Source: an uncultured Gammaproteobacteria bacterium (GTDB taxonomy: Bacteria; Pseudomonadota; Gammaproteobacteria; Arenicellales; JAANXG01). From it: a stretch of DNA of 40,033 bases. The notes under the pieces were generated by a model, which saw only the letters and a program-made list of their open reading frames with translations, was not told the origin of the DNA and did no database searches. The stretch spans positions 1 to 40,033 of the forward strand of contig CAMYIN010000104.1 of NCBI GenBank assembly GCA_947258495.1. Reading direction: 5' to 3'. Made by a program: the position numbers and the translations under genes. Positions 26,347 through 36,074 of this stretch are shown here, piece by piece; position 1 is the first letter of the stretch, and each line of letters opens with the position of its first letter.

Positions 26347-27104
26347 TTTCGACTTCGTGTCAACGTTTCTAATTCCTTGGCCTCTTTCGATCCCGCGAAC
26401 TTGCTCCGAAGGAGCACGGCATATTCTTCTGCAAATTCAGGCGCCTGCAAGGTATTCTCGATCTTGTACGCAAGCAGAAGGCTTGCCGGGGTGTTTGATG
26501 CAATGGCGAAATATCTTTCTATGTAGCCCCTCGCGGATAAATAATTTCCACGCTGATAATGAATATTGGCCATATGGTACAACGCCGGCGCCAGAGTCGG
26601 ATTGACCCGTAGGGCTTTATGCAGATGGGGCTCAGCCTCTTCGGACTTGCCGTGACTCACCAGGCATTCCCCCGCCCGCAAATTGGTGATTTCCGGTTGG
26701 CGATAAAGAGGATTCGCCAGGGCGTTTTCGTACTGTTGCAGGGCTTGTCGTAAACGCCCGCGTCGACAAAGGAACGTGCCGAAATCGTGCGCCGCTCGTG
26801 AGTTCTCGGCGTCCGATCGTACGGCATGCTTGTAGTACTTCTCCGCTGCGCCGTCGTTGCCTAGTCGATCCTGCAGCGCCGCCATGGCGTGATTCGCCGC
26901 GGAATGATCGGGCTCGACCCGTAGTGCGTGTTCCAACTCTTCGCGTGCGATTTCGAACTGGTTGCGCTTCATATAATTTATCGCGAGTTGCGTGCTGACG
27001 TCGGCACGCTTGCGGGCATCTGCAGGTTTTCCAATGGGTTGATCGGTCGCACAGGCGAACAGCCCCGACAACGTCACCGCATAGAGCCAAATTCTTATTT
27101 TCAT
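26343..27104 (-). CDS. pilW: Type IV pilus biogenesis lipoprotein PilF/PilW
   Basis: 253 aa. The lipobox is LFAC with lipidated Cys18. It is followed by about six TPR repeats, for example [19 protein letters not shown] and [14 protein letters not shown]. The family is the pilotin that targets or stabilises the PilQ secretin in the outer membrane. The position between rlmN and rodZ matches other gammaproteobacteria (PilF in Pseudomonas, PilW in Neisseria). It overlaps rlmN and rodZ by 4 nt each, so the four genes ndk-rlmN-pilW-rodZ read as one unit. Confidence 0.94.
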   Translation of the reverse strand: MKIRIWLYAVTLSGLFACATDQPIGKPADARKRADVSTQLAINYMKRNQFEIAREELEHALRVEPDHSAANHAMAALQDRLGNDGAAEKYYKHAVRSDAENSRAAHDFGTFLCRRGRLRQALQQYENALANPLYRQPEITNLRAGECLVSHGKSEEAEPHLHKALRVNPTLAPALYHMANIHYQRGNYLSARGYIERYFAIASNTPASLLLAYKIENTLQAPEFAEEYAVLLRSKFAGSKEAKELETLTRSRK

Positions 27105-28204
27105 GCGTTCAATTCCACCGTTCTGTGTCGCCAGCGTTCGGACCGGTGCGTTCGGTCGCGGAATCTGCCCGCCAGCTGCCCGCAGGCCGCGTCGATATCC
27201 TTTCCCCGTGTCTTACGCGTTATCGTCATGATGCCTGAGGCCAGTAACGTATTACGAAAACGATCGATGTCAGCGTCGGTGGAGCGCTCGTATCCAACTC
27301 CGGGCACGTCGTTGAAGGGGATCAGATTGACTTTGGCCGGCATTCGACGCAGCAGTCGCACGAGTTCTTGGGCATGGCCCGGCGAGTCGTTCACGCCACG
27401 CAACATCACGTATTCGAAAGTTACCCTGGCCCGAGTGTCCCGCGCCACGTATTCCCGACATGACCGCATCAAGTCGGTGATGGAATACTTGCGGTTCAAC
27501 GGCACCAGCTGGCTTCGAAGTATATCGTTGGGGGCGTGCAGGGATATTGCGAGACTTACGGGGCAGACATCCCGTAACCGGTCGATTCGAGGGACGATAC
27601 CTGCAGTGCTCACGGTTATGCGCCGACGCGACAAGCCGTATCCGAAGTCGTCCAGCAGCAGACAAATGGTTCGCACAACATTGGTAAAATTCAGCAAAGG
27701 CTCTCCCATACCCATGAACACGACGTTGGTAATCACTCGCTGCGGTGCTGTTTGGCAATTCAACAGCCGGTGCGCCAGCCATACCTGACCAATGATTTCT
27801 GCGCACGATAGATCGCGGTTGTAGCCGTGTCTTGCGGTTGAGCAAAAAGTACAGTTGAGCGCACATCCGACCTGGGATGAAATGCACAACGTGCCGCGGT
27901 CGGATTCGGGAATGAATACCATCTCAATACAGTTTCCATCGCTCAATCCCAACAGCCATTTTCGCGTCCCGTCGGCGGCGACCTGGTCCGCAATTACCGA
28001 GGGCGCCTCTATGCATGTTACTGCCCGAAGCTTTTCCCTGAGCGCTTTGCTCAGATTGGTCATAGCGTCGAACTCCGTCTCTCCCCGCTGGTGCACCCAT
28101 TGGATGAGTTGGTCTGCACGATAATGAAGTTCGTCCAGGGCCTGGAAAAACTGTCTCAGGGTCGGACGGTCGAACCCCAATATGTTGATAGTCGAGTCGG
28201 GCAT
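27101..28204 (-). CDS. rlmN: Dual-specificity 23S rRNA/tRNA adenine C2-methyltransferase RlmN
   Basis: 367 aa radical SAM enzyme. The cluster-binding motif CALNCTFC gives Cys114, Cys118 and Cys121. The two catalytic Cys match Cys107 (TLCISSQVG) and Cys341 (DIDAACGQL). It makes m2A at A2503 of 23S rRNA and m2A37 in some tRNAs. Its ATG (28202-28204) directly abuts the ndk TAG stop. Length matches the family. Confidence 0.97.
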   Translation of the reverse strand: MPDSTINILGFDRPTLRQFFQALDELHYRADQLIQWVHQRGETEFDAMTNLSKALREKLRAVTCIEAPSVIADQVAADGTRKWLLGLSDGNCIEMVFIPESDRGTLCISSQVGCALNCTFCSTARHGYNRDLSCAEIIGQVWLAHRLLNCQTAPQRVITNVVFMGMGEPLLNFTNVVRTICLLLDDFGYGLSRRRITVSTAGIVPRIDRLRDVCPVSLAISLHAPNDILRSQLVPLNRKYSITDLMRSCREYVARDTRARVTFEYVMLRGVNDSPGHAQELVRLLRRMPAKVNLIPFNDVPGVGYERSTDADIDRFRNTLLASGIMTITRKTRGKDIDAACGQLAGRFRDRTHRSERWRHRTVELNA

Positions 28205-28636
28205 CTAACGGGTTCGGGTAAAAAGCTCACTTTCGTCGAAAAAGAACTGCACTTCCTGCGCCGCGGTCTCCGGACTGTCCGAGCCGTGGACGGCGTTTGC
28301 TTCCACGGACGAAGCGAAATCCGCGCGAATGGTTCCCGGAGCCGCCTGTTGCGGGTCCGTCGCGCCCATCAACTCTCTGTTTTTTTCGATTGCGTTCTCT
28401 CCTTCCAACACCTGTACCATGATCGGGCCTGTTTGCATGTACCGCACGAGATCTTCGAAAAAGGGGCGTTCCTTGTGAACCGCGTAGAACGCTTCAGCCT
28501 GTTGCTGCGTAAGGTGTGTCATTTTCGCCGCCACGATCTGCAGGCCGGCGCCTTCGAAGCGCCGGTATATTTCACCGATGATATTGTGTCCCACTGCGTC
28601 CGGTTTGATTATGGACAAAGTGCGTTCAGTCGCCAT
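28205..28636 (-). CDS. ndk: Nucleoside diphosphate kinase
   Basis: 143 aa, the standard length. Lys11 (IIKPDAV) and the phosphorylated His117 (NAVHGSDS) are present. It equilibrates nucleoside di- and triphosphates. GGAGAG lies 5 nt upstream of the ATG. It is the first gene after the terminator-like hairpin that closes the iscR-iscA-mtaB unit, so a promoter is expected in 28640-28670, although none is clear. Confidence 0.97.
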   Translation of the reverse strand: MATERTLSIIKPDAVGHNIIGEIYRRFEGAGLQIVAAKMTHLTQQQAEAFYAVHKERPFFEDLVRYMQTGPIMVQVLEGENAIEKNRELMGATDPQQAAPGTIRADFASSVEANAVHGSDSPETAAQEVQFFFDESELFTRTR

Positions 28637-28666
28637 GCAGTCTCTCCAACTAATTGATAATTATGC

Positions 28667-28689
28667 GAAAAGAATCGCGCTTGCGCGAT
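28667..28689 (-). terminator. Rho-independent terminator after mtaB
   Basis: On the minus strand ATCGCG, loop CAAG, CGCGAT is followed at once by TCTTTTC. The hairpin lies 50 nt past the mtaB stop and before the ndk ribosome binding site, so it would separate mtaB from the ndk operon. Confidence 0.6.
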
Positions 28690-28739
28690 CGAAGGGCGAA
28701 GCGAATTTCCCAACGAATCAGGGGCGCGTAGTGTACCGT

Positions 28740-30095
28740 TTACCCCATGGAACGGGCAATGAGGGTATCGCCAAGCACACCGGTGTATCGCACGCGGCGC
28801 CAATCGCCGACTTCCTCCGCCGCGGCAGCAACGAACACCGGAATATAGTCCGCCGCCCGTCCACGCTGATGTCCAGGTGGGGGATGTCCGCCCCCCTCGA
28901 TCAGTACCGTTTGGCATTCACCGATCCGCCGCTGCAGCAATCGGGCCCGTATCCGCTCCGCCTTGCCCCGCAGTCGCGCCGCACGTCGTTTACGCACGCT
29001 GATGGGAACCTGCAGGCGTTCGGGAATACGCGCCGCCGGTGTCCCTTCTCTTTCCGAGTAGCAGAATATATGGGGATAGGCAATGTCGAGGCGCAGGACC
29101 ATGTTCTCCGTGTCCAGGTACTGATCATCGGTTTCGGTGGGGAACCCGACCATGATGTCCGCGCTCAATACCAGATGCGGTATGCTTTGCCGCAAGCTCC
29201 GCACCCGGTCGTAAATCTGTTCCGCGGTATAACGGCGTTTCATGCGCTTCAGAATCCGGGTATTTCCACTTTGTAGGCTCAAATGTAGATGCGGACAAAA
29301 CCGTCGATCGCGAGCAATCATTTCAATCAGCCTGTCGTCGATGTGCGCGGGGTCGATCGAACTGAGACGAACGCGAAAATCTCCCTCCAGGGACGATAGC
29401 TGCGTGAGCAATGCGACGAGGTTGCTGCCGGCTTCGTGAGACGGCAGGTCCTCTCCATAGGCACCGAGGTCTATGCCGCATACCACGACCTCTTTGTAAC
29501 CGTTCGTGATCAGTCTGTGGAATTGCCGTATCACCTTGGAGGCCGGCAAGGAACGACTCGGCCCCCGCGCCCGATGGATTATGCAGAATGTGCAACCTTG
29601 GTCGCAGCCCTGCTGTACTTGCAGAAAGGCGCGTGTGCGTCCGTGCATTTCGGATATGAGACCATCCGGTAGAACCACATCCCGATCGATGTCACCAACT
29701 TCTATATTGGCGAGTCGGCCGTCGACGAGCTTGGGCAGCAATCGTTCCATGTTCAACTTCCTGTCGTTTCCCAGCACCAAATCGACACCGGGTATGCTCG
29801 CCGCCGCGTGCGGATTCATTTGCGCATAACATCCCGTTACCACTATCAAAGCGTCGGGATTTCGACGTACGGCTCGGCGTATCTCCTGCCTCGCCTGACG
29901 GTCGGCCTCGCGGGTCACGGTGCAGGTATTGATAATGTACAGATCGGCAGATTCTCTGCCGCCCACGCCGTTCCAACCGCGGTCGTGCAGGGTCTTGGCG
30001 ATGTATTCGGACTCGAAGGTGTTGACTTTGCAGCCGAGCGTGATGATGCCGAACCGCTTGTTGCCGCTCTCTCGGCCGCGGTCTTCCTGCATCAT
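28740..30095 (-). CDS. mtaB: tRNA t6A37 methylthiotransferase, MtaB-type
   Basis: 451 aa. The N-terminal UPF0004 domain has the three auxiliary-cluster cysteines Cys22 (LGCKVN), Cys58 (NTCTVT) and Cys89 (TGCYAQ). The radical SAM motif CDQGCTFC gives Cys164, Cys168 and Cys171. A TRAM-like C-terminus follows from about residue 385. This arrangement and the GCKVN form fit MtaB, which makes ms2t6A in tRNA, better than MiaB (GCxMN) or RimO. The gene follows iscA by 65 nt, so a [4Fe-4S] enzyme sits directly behind an Fe-S carrier gene. MtaB is patchy in gammaproteobacteria, where MiaB is the usual family member. Confidence 0.88.
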   Translation of the reverse strand: MMQEDRGRESGNKRFGIITLGCKVNTFESEYIAKTLHDRGWNGVGGRESADLYIINTCTVTREADRQARQEIRRAVRRNPDALIVVTGCYAQMNPHAAASIPGVDLVLGNDRKLNMERLLPKLVDGRLANIEVGDIDRDVVLPDGLISEMHGRTRAFLQVQQGCDQGCTFCIIHRARGPSRSLPASKVIRQFHRLITNGYKEVVVCGIDLGAYGEDLPSHEAGSNLVALLTQLSSLEGDFRVRLSSIDPAHIDDRLIEMIARDRRFCPHLHLSLQSGNTRILKRMKRRYTAEQIYDRVRSLRQSIPHLVLSADIMVGFPTETDDQYLDTENMVLRLDIAYPHIFCYSEREGTPAARIPERLQVPISVRKRRAARLRGKAERIRARLLQRRIGECQTVLIEGGGHPPPGHQRGRAADYIPVFVAAAAEEVGDWRRVRYTGVLGDTLIARSMG

Positions 30096-30160
30096 ATCCG
30101 TACGGTCGCGCCGGGGTGAGTTTTCAGACGACGGATCGAGCGTGAGCCCGAACGCCGTGC

Positions 30161-30484
30161 TTAGACGTTGAAACTTTCCCCACAGCCGCAGGTATCCTGG
30201 ACTCTTGGATTGTGGAATTGAAACGACTCGCTCAGGCCTTCTTTCCTGAAATCGATCTCGGTGCCATCGACATGAGTCAAACTTCCGTCGTCGACGATGA
30301 CTTTAACGCCGTGACTCTCGAAAACGTGATCGTCGGCGTTGATCTCGTCGGCAAGATCGACGACATACGCATACCCGGAGCACCCGCTTTTCCTGACTCC
30401 AAAGCGTAAACCCTGGCCTTGTCCACGCGCCGCCAAGTGTTCTCGTACTCGGTTTGCGGCGTTCTCCGTCAACGTAACTGACAT
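30161..30484 (-). CDS. iscA: Iron-sulfur cluster assembly carrier IscA
   Basis: 107 aa, the same length as E. coli IscA. The three conserved cysteines are Cys35 ([10 protein letters not shown]) and Cys99/Cys101 (CGCGESF). A-type carriers deliver iron or [4Fe-4S] clusters to target enzymes. The gene starts 12 nt after iscR and precedes mtaB; iscS and iscU, which normally lie between iscR and iscA, are absent here. ErpA or SufA are possible alternatives, but the ending CGCGESF and length fit IscA best. Confidence 0.93.
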   Translation of the reverse strand: MSVTLTENAANRVREHLAARGQGQGLRFGVRKSGCSGYAYVVDLADEINADDHVFESHGVKVIVDDGSLTHVDGTEIDFRKEGLSESFQFHNPRVQDTCGCGESFNV

Positions 30485-30496
30485 GACTCGATTCCT

Positions 30497-30955
30497 CTAA
30501 TGTGTCGACTGGGCCGACGTACGGCTGTTCTGCCACATGGCTACTTGCTTTACATGGGGTTGAGCGAGAAGGTTTCCAAGACTGATGCCGGTAAGAAAAT
30601 TTCGTATCTGCACACTCAAATCCTGCCACAGATAATGCGTCAGGCAGGGGCTGTCGTCCTGACAGTTCAACTGCCCGCCGCATTGCGTCGCGTCGATGTG
30701 CTCTTCGATGGCATCGATGATCTGCGCTATCGATATCTCCTGGGGGGAACGGCTGAGGCTGTACCCGCCGCCCGGCCCGCGTGTGCTTACGACCAGGGCC
30801 TTGCGCCTGAGCTGCGCGAACAACTGCTCCAGGTAGGAAAGCGATATCTTCTGCCGCGCGGATATCTGCGCCAGCGACACCGCGCCCTTGTCGTGATGGA
30901 TCGCCAAATCCAGCATCGCCGTCACCGCGTACCGCCCCTTCGTCGTCAGTCTCAT
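30497..30955 (-). CDS. iscR: Rrf2-family Fe-S regulator IscR
   Basis: 152 aa. The winged-helix N-terminus (MRLTTKGRYAVTAMLDLA) and the Rrf2 wing RGPGGGYSLSR are present. The cluster ligands match E. coli IscR exactly in number: Cys92, Cys98, Cys104 and His107. In E. coli the [2Fe-2S] form represses isc genes, and the apo form binds a second site class. A promoter with a near-consensus IscR type 1 site lies directly upstream, so autorepression is likely. The C-terminal tail carries no recognised motif. Confidence 0.97.
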   Translation of the reverse strand: MRLTTKGRYAVTAMLDLAIHHDKGAVSLAQISARQKISLSYLEQLFAQLRRKALVVSTRGPGGGYSLSRSPQEISIAQIIDAIEEHIDATQCGGQLNCQDDSPCLTHYLWQDLSVQIRNFLTGISLGNLLAQPHVKQVAMWQNSRTSAQSTH

Positions 30956-30988
30956 CTACCGCTCCGAATCGCTTTTACGAACCGGCGG

Positions 30989-31017
30989 ATTGTCGCTTAG
31001 TTGACTAATTTTATCAA
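30989..31017 (-). promoter_or_regulatory. iscR promoter
   Basis: On the minus strand TTGATA (31012-31017, 5/6) and GACAAT (30989-30994, 4/6) are separated by exactly 17 nt. Transcription would start near 30982, about 27 nt before the iscR ATG. The -35 element lies in the last codons of cysE. Confidence 0.6.
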
Positions 31018-31021
31018 TTAT
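30997..31021. promoter_or_regulatory. Putative IscR type 1 operator
   Basis: Against the E. coli type 1 consensus (form ATASYYGACT, then RWWWYAGTC, then RRSTAT) 21 of 25 positions agree on the plus strand. The core TTAGTTGACTAATTT and the right half ATCAATTAT are visible. The site covers the spacer and -35 of the iscR promoter, as in E. coli, and overlaps the cysE stop codon. It was matched by eye. Confidence 0.6.
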
Positions 31022-31820
31022 TCTTCGCGCCCGAGTCTGGGTGCGACGCCGCGGCAGCGGCCCCTTCTTCGCTGGCGTCCCCAAGGTGATCGACCTCGAT
31101 CTCGGGTATCCGTAGGCCGCCCACGTCGATTCCCGCTTGCGTCAGCTTCTCAACGATCTGCGCCAGACGCTCATCGGTCTCGTGCAGATGATCCAGGATA
31201 CAATCGACCGCGTGCGCTACCGGATCGCTCATTTTCCGCGTCTGCCCGTAAGCGTCAAAACCGATCCGTTTCGCCATCTGTGCACGTTTGGGATCCACCG
31301 CCTCCTCTCGCCGCTTTGCGATGTGTCCGGGTATTCCGATAACCGTAGCGCCCGGGGGCACGTCCCTGACCACCACCGAATTGGAGCCGACGCGCGCGTC
31401 GTCCCCGATGGTGATGGGACCCAAGACCTTGGCCCCCGCGCCGACGACCACATTGTTCCCAAGTGTGGGATGACGCTTGATCTTTTCCCAGGATGTTCCG
31501 CCGAGGGTGACGCCCTGATACAACGTGCAGTCGTCGCCGATAATCGCGGTCTCGCCTACGACCACGCCCATGCCATGGTCGATAAAAAATCGCCGTCCGA
31601 TCTTTGCTCCAGGATGAATTTCGATGCCGGTCAACCAGCGAACTCCGTGAGACAGAAATCGCGCCAGCCAATACCAACGTCGGTTCCAGAGCCAGTGATT
31701 GATGCGATGCCCAACGATCGCGTGAAGCCCAGGGTAAGCGGTTAATACTTCGAGCGTCGAGCGCGCCGCCGGATCGCGCTCGAAAACGTAGCGTATCTCT
31801 TCTTTCAGTCTTTGAATCAT
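31014..31820 (-). CDS. cysE: Serine O-acetyltransferase CysE
   Basis: 268 aa. An N-terminal helical domain ([29 protein letters not shown]) is followed by a left-handed beta-helix of hexapeptide repeats ([20 protein letters not shown], then [11 protein letters not shown]). Active-site histidines fit [13 protein letters not shown] and KRHPTLG. It makes O-acetylserine for cysteine synthesis. The last codons overlap the iscR promoter, linking sulfur supply and Fe-S regulation by position. The C-terminal tail after about residue 195 is longer than in many short SATs. Confidence 0.96.
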   Translation of the reverse strand: MIQRLKEEIRYVFERDPAARSTLEVLTAYPGLHAIVGHRINHWLWNRRWYWLARFLSHGVRWLTGIEIHPGAKIGRRFFIDHGMGVVVGETAIIGDDCTLYQGVTLGGTSWEKIKRHPTLGNNVVVGAGAKVLGPITIGDDARVGSNSVVVRDVPPGATVIGIPGHIAKRREEAVDPKRAQMAKRIGFDAYGQTRKMSDPVAHAVDCILDHLHETDERLAQIVEKLTQAGIDVGGLRIPEIEVDHLGDASEEGAAAAASHPDSGAKNN

Positions 31821-31863
31821 CGTTACCTACGCAATTATCGCGCTATCGGGCGCGGGGTCAGGT

Positions 31864-32619
31864 TCATGAAATCTTGTTCGTAACGTTCTGCTCCACGGCG
31901 CTGAGTATGCCGCGAAGTATCTGCATCTCTTCCTCGTTCGGTCGGGCCTTGTTGAACAATCGCATCAATTTTCGCATGAGTTTCGTCGGAGGTCTGGCGT
32001 TGGGAAAGTCCAGATTCAGCAAGACGCGTTCCAGATGATCGTAGAAAGACCGCATTTGCTTCCAGTCCACGGACATAGACGGCTTTTCGACTGAATCCAC
32101 CTGCTCTCGATAGCACGCCAAAAACAATTCGTAAGCCATGATCTGTGCCGCACTGGCCAGATTCAAGGACGCAAAATCCGGATGTGTAGGGATGCGAACA
32201 AGATAATGGCACCTATCCACGTCCGGATTCGACAATCCGCTCCGCTCCTGTCCAAATAGCAACGCCACCGGCCCGCTTGCGCTATCTACGATCATCCGCA
32301 GCGCGGCCTGGCGCGGAGACATTTGAGGCCAATCTATCGAACGCGGCCGCGCGGTGGTACCGACCACCAAACGGCAATCGCTGAGCGCGGCGTCGAGCGT
32401 GTCGTAGGTTTCCGTTCGGGCCAACACATCCTCGGCGCCCGCCGCCCGCCGGGTCGCCTCCTGGCTTGGAAACTCGGCCTCCGGCGCTACTAGTATCAAC
32501 CTGCCCAGGCCCATGGTTTTCATCGCCCGCGCCACCCCGCCGATGTTGCCGGGATGGGTGGGCGCAACGAGCACAATTCGGATTCGCTCCGATCGGAACT
32601 GCAAATGGCTTTCTTTCAC
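31864..32619 (-). CDS. trmJ: tRNA (cytidine/uridine-2'-O-)-methyltransferase TrmJ
   Basis: 251 aa SPOUT methyltransferase. The N-terminus IRIVLVAPTHPGNIGGVARA and the motif VALLFGQERSGLSN are the SAM-binding knot signatures. TrmJ methylates ribose at position 32 of several tRNAs. It is divergent from suhB and 43 nt ahead of cysE, the same order as in other gammaproteobacteria (suhB / trmJ-cysE-iscR). Confidence 0.96.
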   Translation of the reverse strand: MKESHLQFRSERIRIVLVAPTHPGNIGGVARAMKTMGLGRLILVAPEAEFPSQEATRRAAGAEDVLARTETYDTLDAALSDCRLVVGTTARPRSIDWPQMSPRQAALRMIVDSASGPVALLFGQERSGLSNPDVDRCHYLVRIPTHPDFASLNLASAAQIMAYELFLACYREQVDSVEKPSMSVDWKQMRSFYDHLERVLLNLDFPNARPPTKLMRKLMRLFNKARPNEEEMQILRGILSAVEQNVTNKIS

Positions 32620-32691
32620 CGACTCGCGCCACTACAATTCGGCGCCCAGACTCGTGCCCGAATCAACGTCTGCATTCTCCAGGAGATGACT

Positions 32692-33474
32692 ATGCACCCC
32701 TTGCTCAACACCGCTGTCAAAGCGGCGAGAAACGCGGGCACACTGATTGTACGCTATCTGGATCGTACAGATCGAATCGATGTAGAAGAAAAGGGACGCA
32801 ACGACTACGTTACCGAAGTGGACCGCGCGGCCGAAGGTGAGATCGTGCGGGTTGTGAGGCACGCCTACCCCAATCACGCGATCCACGCAGAGGAAAGCGG
32901 AAAAACTTCCGGAGACGACTACGAGTGGATCATCGACCCGCTGGACGGTACCACGAATTTTCTTCACGGATATCCCCAATTCTGCGTTTCCATCGCAGTA
33001 CGCAGAAAAGACAAAATTATGCATGCGGTGATTTTCGATCCTCTGCGCAACGAATTGTTCACGGCGTCGAGGGGAGGCGGCGCCCATCTCAACGATCATC
33101 GTATTCGCGTGAGCGGTACGCTACGCTTGCGCCAGGCTTTGATCGGCACCGGCTTTCCGTTCAAAGCGTTGGAACGGATCGACGACTGGATCGCCATATT
33201 CAGGGACGTACTGATAAAAACCAGCGGTATCCGACGAGCGGGGTCCGCCGCGCTGGACCTCGCGTACGTGGCGTGCGGCCGTTTCGACGGATTCTGGGAA
33301 CTCGGTCTGATGCCCTGGGATATAGCGGCGGGCTGTCTGCTCATTGAAGAATCCGGCGGTCTCGTCAGCGACACCAAGGGCAACCAAGACCACCTTACGA
33401 CGGGCAACATCGTCGCCGGGAATCCAGAAATCCACCCCCTGCTGCTGCGCATCACCCAGTCGCACCTGCGCTGA
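32692..33474 (+). CDS. suhB: Inositol-1-monophosphatase family protein SuhB
   Basis: 260 aa. Metal and substrate motifs: Glu67-Glu68 (HAEESG), DPLDGTTNF at 82-90, and WDIAAG near 212. In E. coli SuhB also takes part in rRNA antitermination complexes. ATG 32692 has AGGAG 6 nt upstream and gives the family N-terminus [13 protein letters not shown]; longer frames would run back over trmJ. It is followed by mutS with only 2 nt between stop and start. Confidence 0.95.
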   Translation: MHPLLNTAVKAARNAGTLIVRYLDRTDRIDVEEKGRNDYVTEVDRAAEGEIVRVVRHAYPNHAIHAEESGKTSGDDYEWIIDPLDGTTNFLHGYPQFCVSIAVRRKDKIMHAVIFDPLRNELFTASRGGGAHLNDHRIRVSGTLRLRQALIGTGFPFKALERIDDWIAIFRDVLIKTSGIRRAGSAALDLAYVACGRFDGFWELGLMPWDIAAGCLLIEESGGLVSDTKGNQDHLTTGNIVAGNPEIHPLLLRITQSHLR

Positions 33475-33476
33475 GC

Positions 33477-36074
33477 ATGGTCTCCATTCAAGCGCACACA
33501 CCGATGATGCAGCAGTATCTAGGCATCAAAGCCCGTTATCCGCGGACCCTGTTGTTTTACCGCATGGGTGATTTCTATGAGTTGTTTTACGACGACGCAG
33601 AGGAAGCCGCAGCGTTGCTCGACATCGCTCTTACCCAGCGCGGCAAATCGGCCGGCAAACCGATTGCCATGGCCGGCGTGCCGGTGCACAGCGTGGAGCA
33701 GTATCTCAGCAAACTCGTTAGGCTGGGGCGCACTGTCGCGATTTGCGAACAGATCGGTAATCCCGCGAAAGGCAAAGGCCCGGTGGAACGTAAAGTCGTG
33801 CGCGTCATCACGCCGGGTACGCTGACCGACGAAGCATTACTCGAGGACGGTCGGGAAAATCTGTTGGCAGCGGTTTATCATTCGCGCAATTCACAATTCG
33901 GCATCGCCACCCTGGAAATCTCCAGCGGTCGTTTTCGCGCGCACGAAGTGACCGGCGAAGAGGCGCTCGACAACGCCCTCGAACGCCTCAACGCGGCGGA
34001 GATAATTGCCGCCGATCCGCTTCGAGGCTTGGTGGCGAAATCCGCCGGCGCCGCCGTGCAGTCGGTGCCCGAATGGTATTTCGACCTCGAAACGACCACG
34101 AGACTATTGACCGAACAACTGGGCACCCGGGACCTCGCCGCCTTTGCCGGTGACGAGCATCCCGACGCGGTCTCGGCGGCGGGGGCCCTGCTGCAATACG
34201 TCAGAGACGCGCAATACGATTCCCTTCCCCACGTGCTGGACTTTTCCATCGAACGCGCCAGCGAATACATCTTTCTCGACTCCGCCACTCGGAAAAACCT
34301 GGAACTGGAGAAGAATCTTTCCGGCGGGCGGGAAAATACGTTGCTGTCGCTTTTGGATCGCTGTGCCACGCCCATGGGCTCGCGGCTCCTGAGGCGTTGG
34401 CTCCACGGCCCATTGCGCGATCGATCACGTGTGCAACGGCGGCTCCACGGCGTCGCCTGCCTTTTGGATTCCGACGACTCGGAATTGCACGGGATGCTAG
34501 CCCAGATCGGCGATATGGAAAGAATCCTGTCTCGAGTCGCATTGCTGAGTGCGCGACCTAGGGATTTGGTTCGGTTGCGTCTGGCCTTGGGCGCTTTGTC
34601 TGCGATCGTCGGCGCAATCCGTCACCACGACGCCGAAGTCATTTCCAAGATAATGGGAGTGCTTGGTCCATTTCCGGCAGTCCTCGATCTGTTGCAGCGT
34701 GCGGTCAAAGAGGAACCGGCGCCCCTCATACGTGACGGTGGCGTCGTCCGCGACAATTACGATGAGGAACTGGACGATCTGCGAAAATTGAGTCGCGACA
34801 CCGGCGAATTTCTCATGGACCTGGAACGGCGTGAACGGGAATCGACGGGAATCAAGAATCTTCGTGTTCAGTACAACCGCGTGCACGGTTTCTACATCGA
34901 GGTCACCAAGTCGCAGGTCAGCTCAGTGCCGGAGCACTACATACGCCGTCAGACGCTAAAAAACGCGGAACGTTACGTGACAGCGGAATTGAAAACTTTC
35001 GAAGAGAAAGTCCTGAGTTCCAGAGAAAAGGCGCTGGCGCGGGAGAAACGGCTGTATCAGGAATTATTGGAACAGTTGGCGTCCGGGGTGCGCGATTTGC
35101 TGGAGTGTGCACGGGGTCTGGCGAAACTCGACGTATTGAACACCTTTGCCGAGCGAGCGGTCTCCCTGCAGCTTACCGCGCCCCTATTGACAGCGGAAAC
35201 GGAACTGCATATCGACGCCGGCCGCCACCCCATCGTCGAACAAAATCCGGACCATCCCTTCATCGCCAACGATTGCTCGCTGAACGCAGATAGGAAGATG
35301 CTCATCATTACGGGACCGAACATGGGCGGCAAGAGCACATACATGAGGCAGACCGCGCTTATCACGATAATGGCCTACAGCGGATGTTACGTGCCCGCAG
35401 ACAGAGCGGTGCTCGGCCCGGTGGACCAGATTTTTACGCGCATCGGCGCCTCGGACGACCTCGCGGGTGGGCGCTCGACCTTCATGGTCGAGATGACCGA
35501 AATGGCGCGCATCCTTCGCCACGCAACGCAAAGCAGTCTGGTACTGGTCGATGAAATCGGGCGCGGCACCAGCACCTTCGACGGCTTGGCGCTCGCCTGG
35601 GCCTGTGCGATCGATCTCGCGGAACGGGTCAGGGCGTTTGCGCTGTTCTCCACCCATTATTTCGAAGTCACGCAACTCGCGGACCCCTACCCCTGGGTCG
35701 AAAACGTCCATCTGGATGCCGTGGAACACGCCAACCAGATCGTATTTCTGTATGCCGCGAAATCCGGACCGACGAATCAATCATACGGAATCCACGTCGC
35801 GCAGCTGGCCGGAATACCCGAGTCGGTGCTCGATCAGGCACGAGCGAAGCTCGCGGAACTGGAGAGTCACTATAGAGACGAGAACGCGCCCGTCGGGGAC
35901 TCGGGACGACAACTCGGTATATTCAAGGAAATTGCCCCTGAGCCGCCGGTCCACCCGTTGATAGAGAGACTCCAGGTCGTCAATATCGACGATCTATCGC
36001 CGAGAGAAGCGTTGGATCTGTTGTACGAATACGGGCGCGACCTGGAATCAGGATCTGGGCGGCGGAGCAAGTAA
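33477..36074 (+). CDS. mutS: DNA mismatch repair protein MutS
   Basis: 865 aa. The mismatch-reading Phe-X-Glu is Phe33-Tyr34-Glu35 (GDFYELF). Walker A is GPNMGGKS at 613-620, followed by the conserved [21 protein letters not shown] and STHYFE motifs. It recognises mismatches and recruits MutL. The start lies 2 nt after the suhB stop, an unusual pairing likely to be translationally coupled. Its last 27 nt overlap the end of the convergent gene on the other strand. Confidence 0.98.
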   Translation: MVSIQAHTPMMQQYLGIKARYPRTLLFYRMGDFYELFYDDAEEAAALLDIALTQRGKSAGKPIAMAGVPVHSVEQYLSKLVRLGRTVAICEQIGNPAKGKGPVERKVVRVITPGTLTDEALLEDGRENLLAAVYHSRNSQFGIATLEISSGRFRAHEVTGEEALDNALERLNAAEIIAADPLRGLVAKSAGAAVQSVPEWYFDLETTTRLLTEQLGTRDLAAFAGDEHPDAVSAAGALLQYVRDAQYDSLPHVLDFSIERASEYIFLDSATRKNLELEKNLSGGRENTLLSLLDRCATPMGSRLLRRWLHGPLRDRSRVQRRLHGVACLLDSDDSELHGMLAQIGDMERILSRVALLSARPRDLVRLRLALGALSAIVGAIRHHDAEVISKIMGVLGPFPAVLDLLQRAVKEEPAPLIRDGGVVRDNYDEELDDLRKLSRDTGEFLMDLERRERESTGIKNLRVQYNRVHGFYIEVTKSQVSSVPEHYIRRQTLKNAERYVTAELKTFEEKVLSSREKALAREKRLYQELLEQLASGVRDLLECARGLAKLDVLNTFAERAVSLQLTAPLLTAETELHIDAGRHPIVEQNPDHPFIANDCSLNADRKMLIITGPNMGGKSTYMRQTALITIMAYSGCYVPADRAVLGPVDQIFTRIGASDDLAGGRSTFMVEMTEMARILRHATQSSLVLVDEIGRGTSTFDGLALAWACAIDLAERVRAFALFSTHYFEVTQLADPYPWVENVHLDAVEHANQIVFLYAAKSGPTNQSYGIHVAQLAGIPESVLDQARAKLAELESHYRDENAPVGDSGRQLGIFKEIAPEPPVHPLIERLQVVNIDDLSPREALDLLYEYGRDLESGSGRRSK

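Noticed and set aside
32554-32691. N-terminal extension of suhB to 32554
   Set aside because: Overlaps divergent trmJ; ATG 32692 has AGGAG and the conserved N-terminus.
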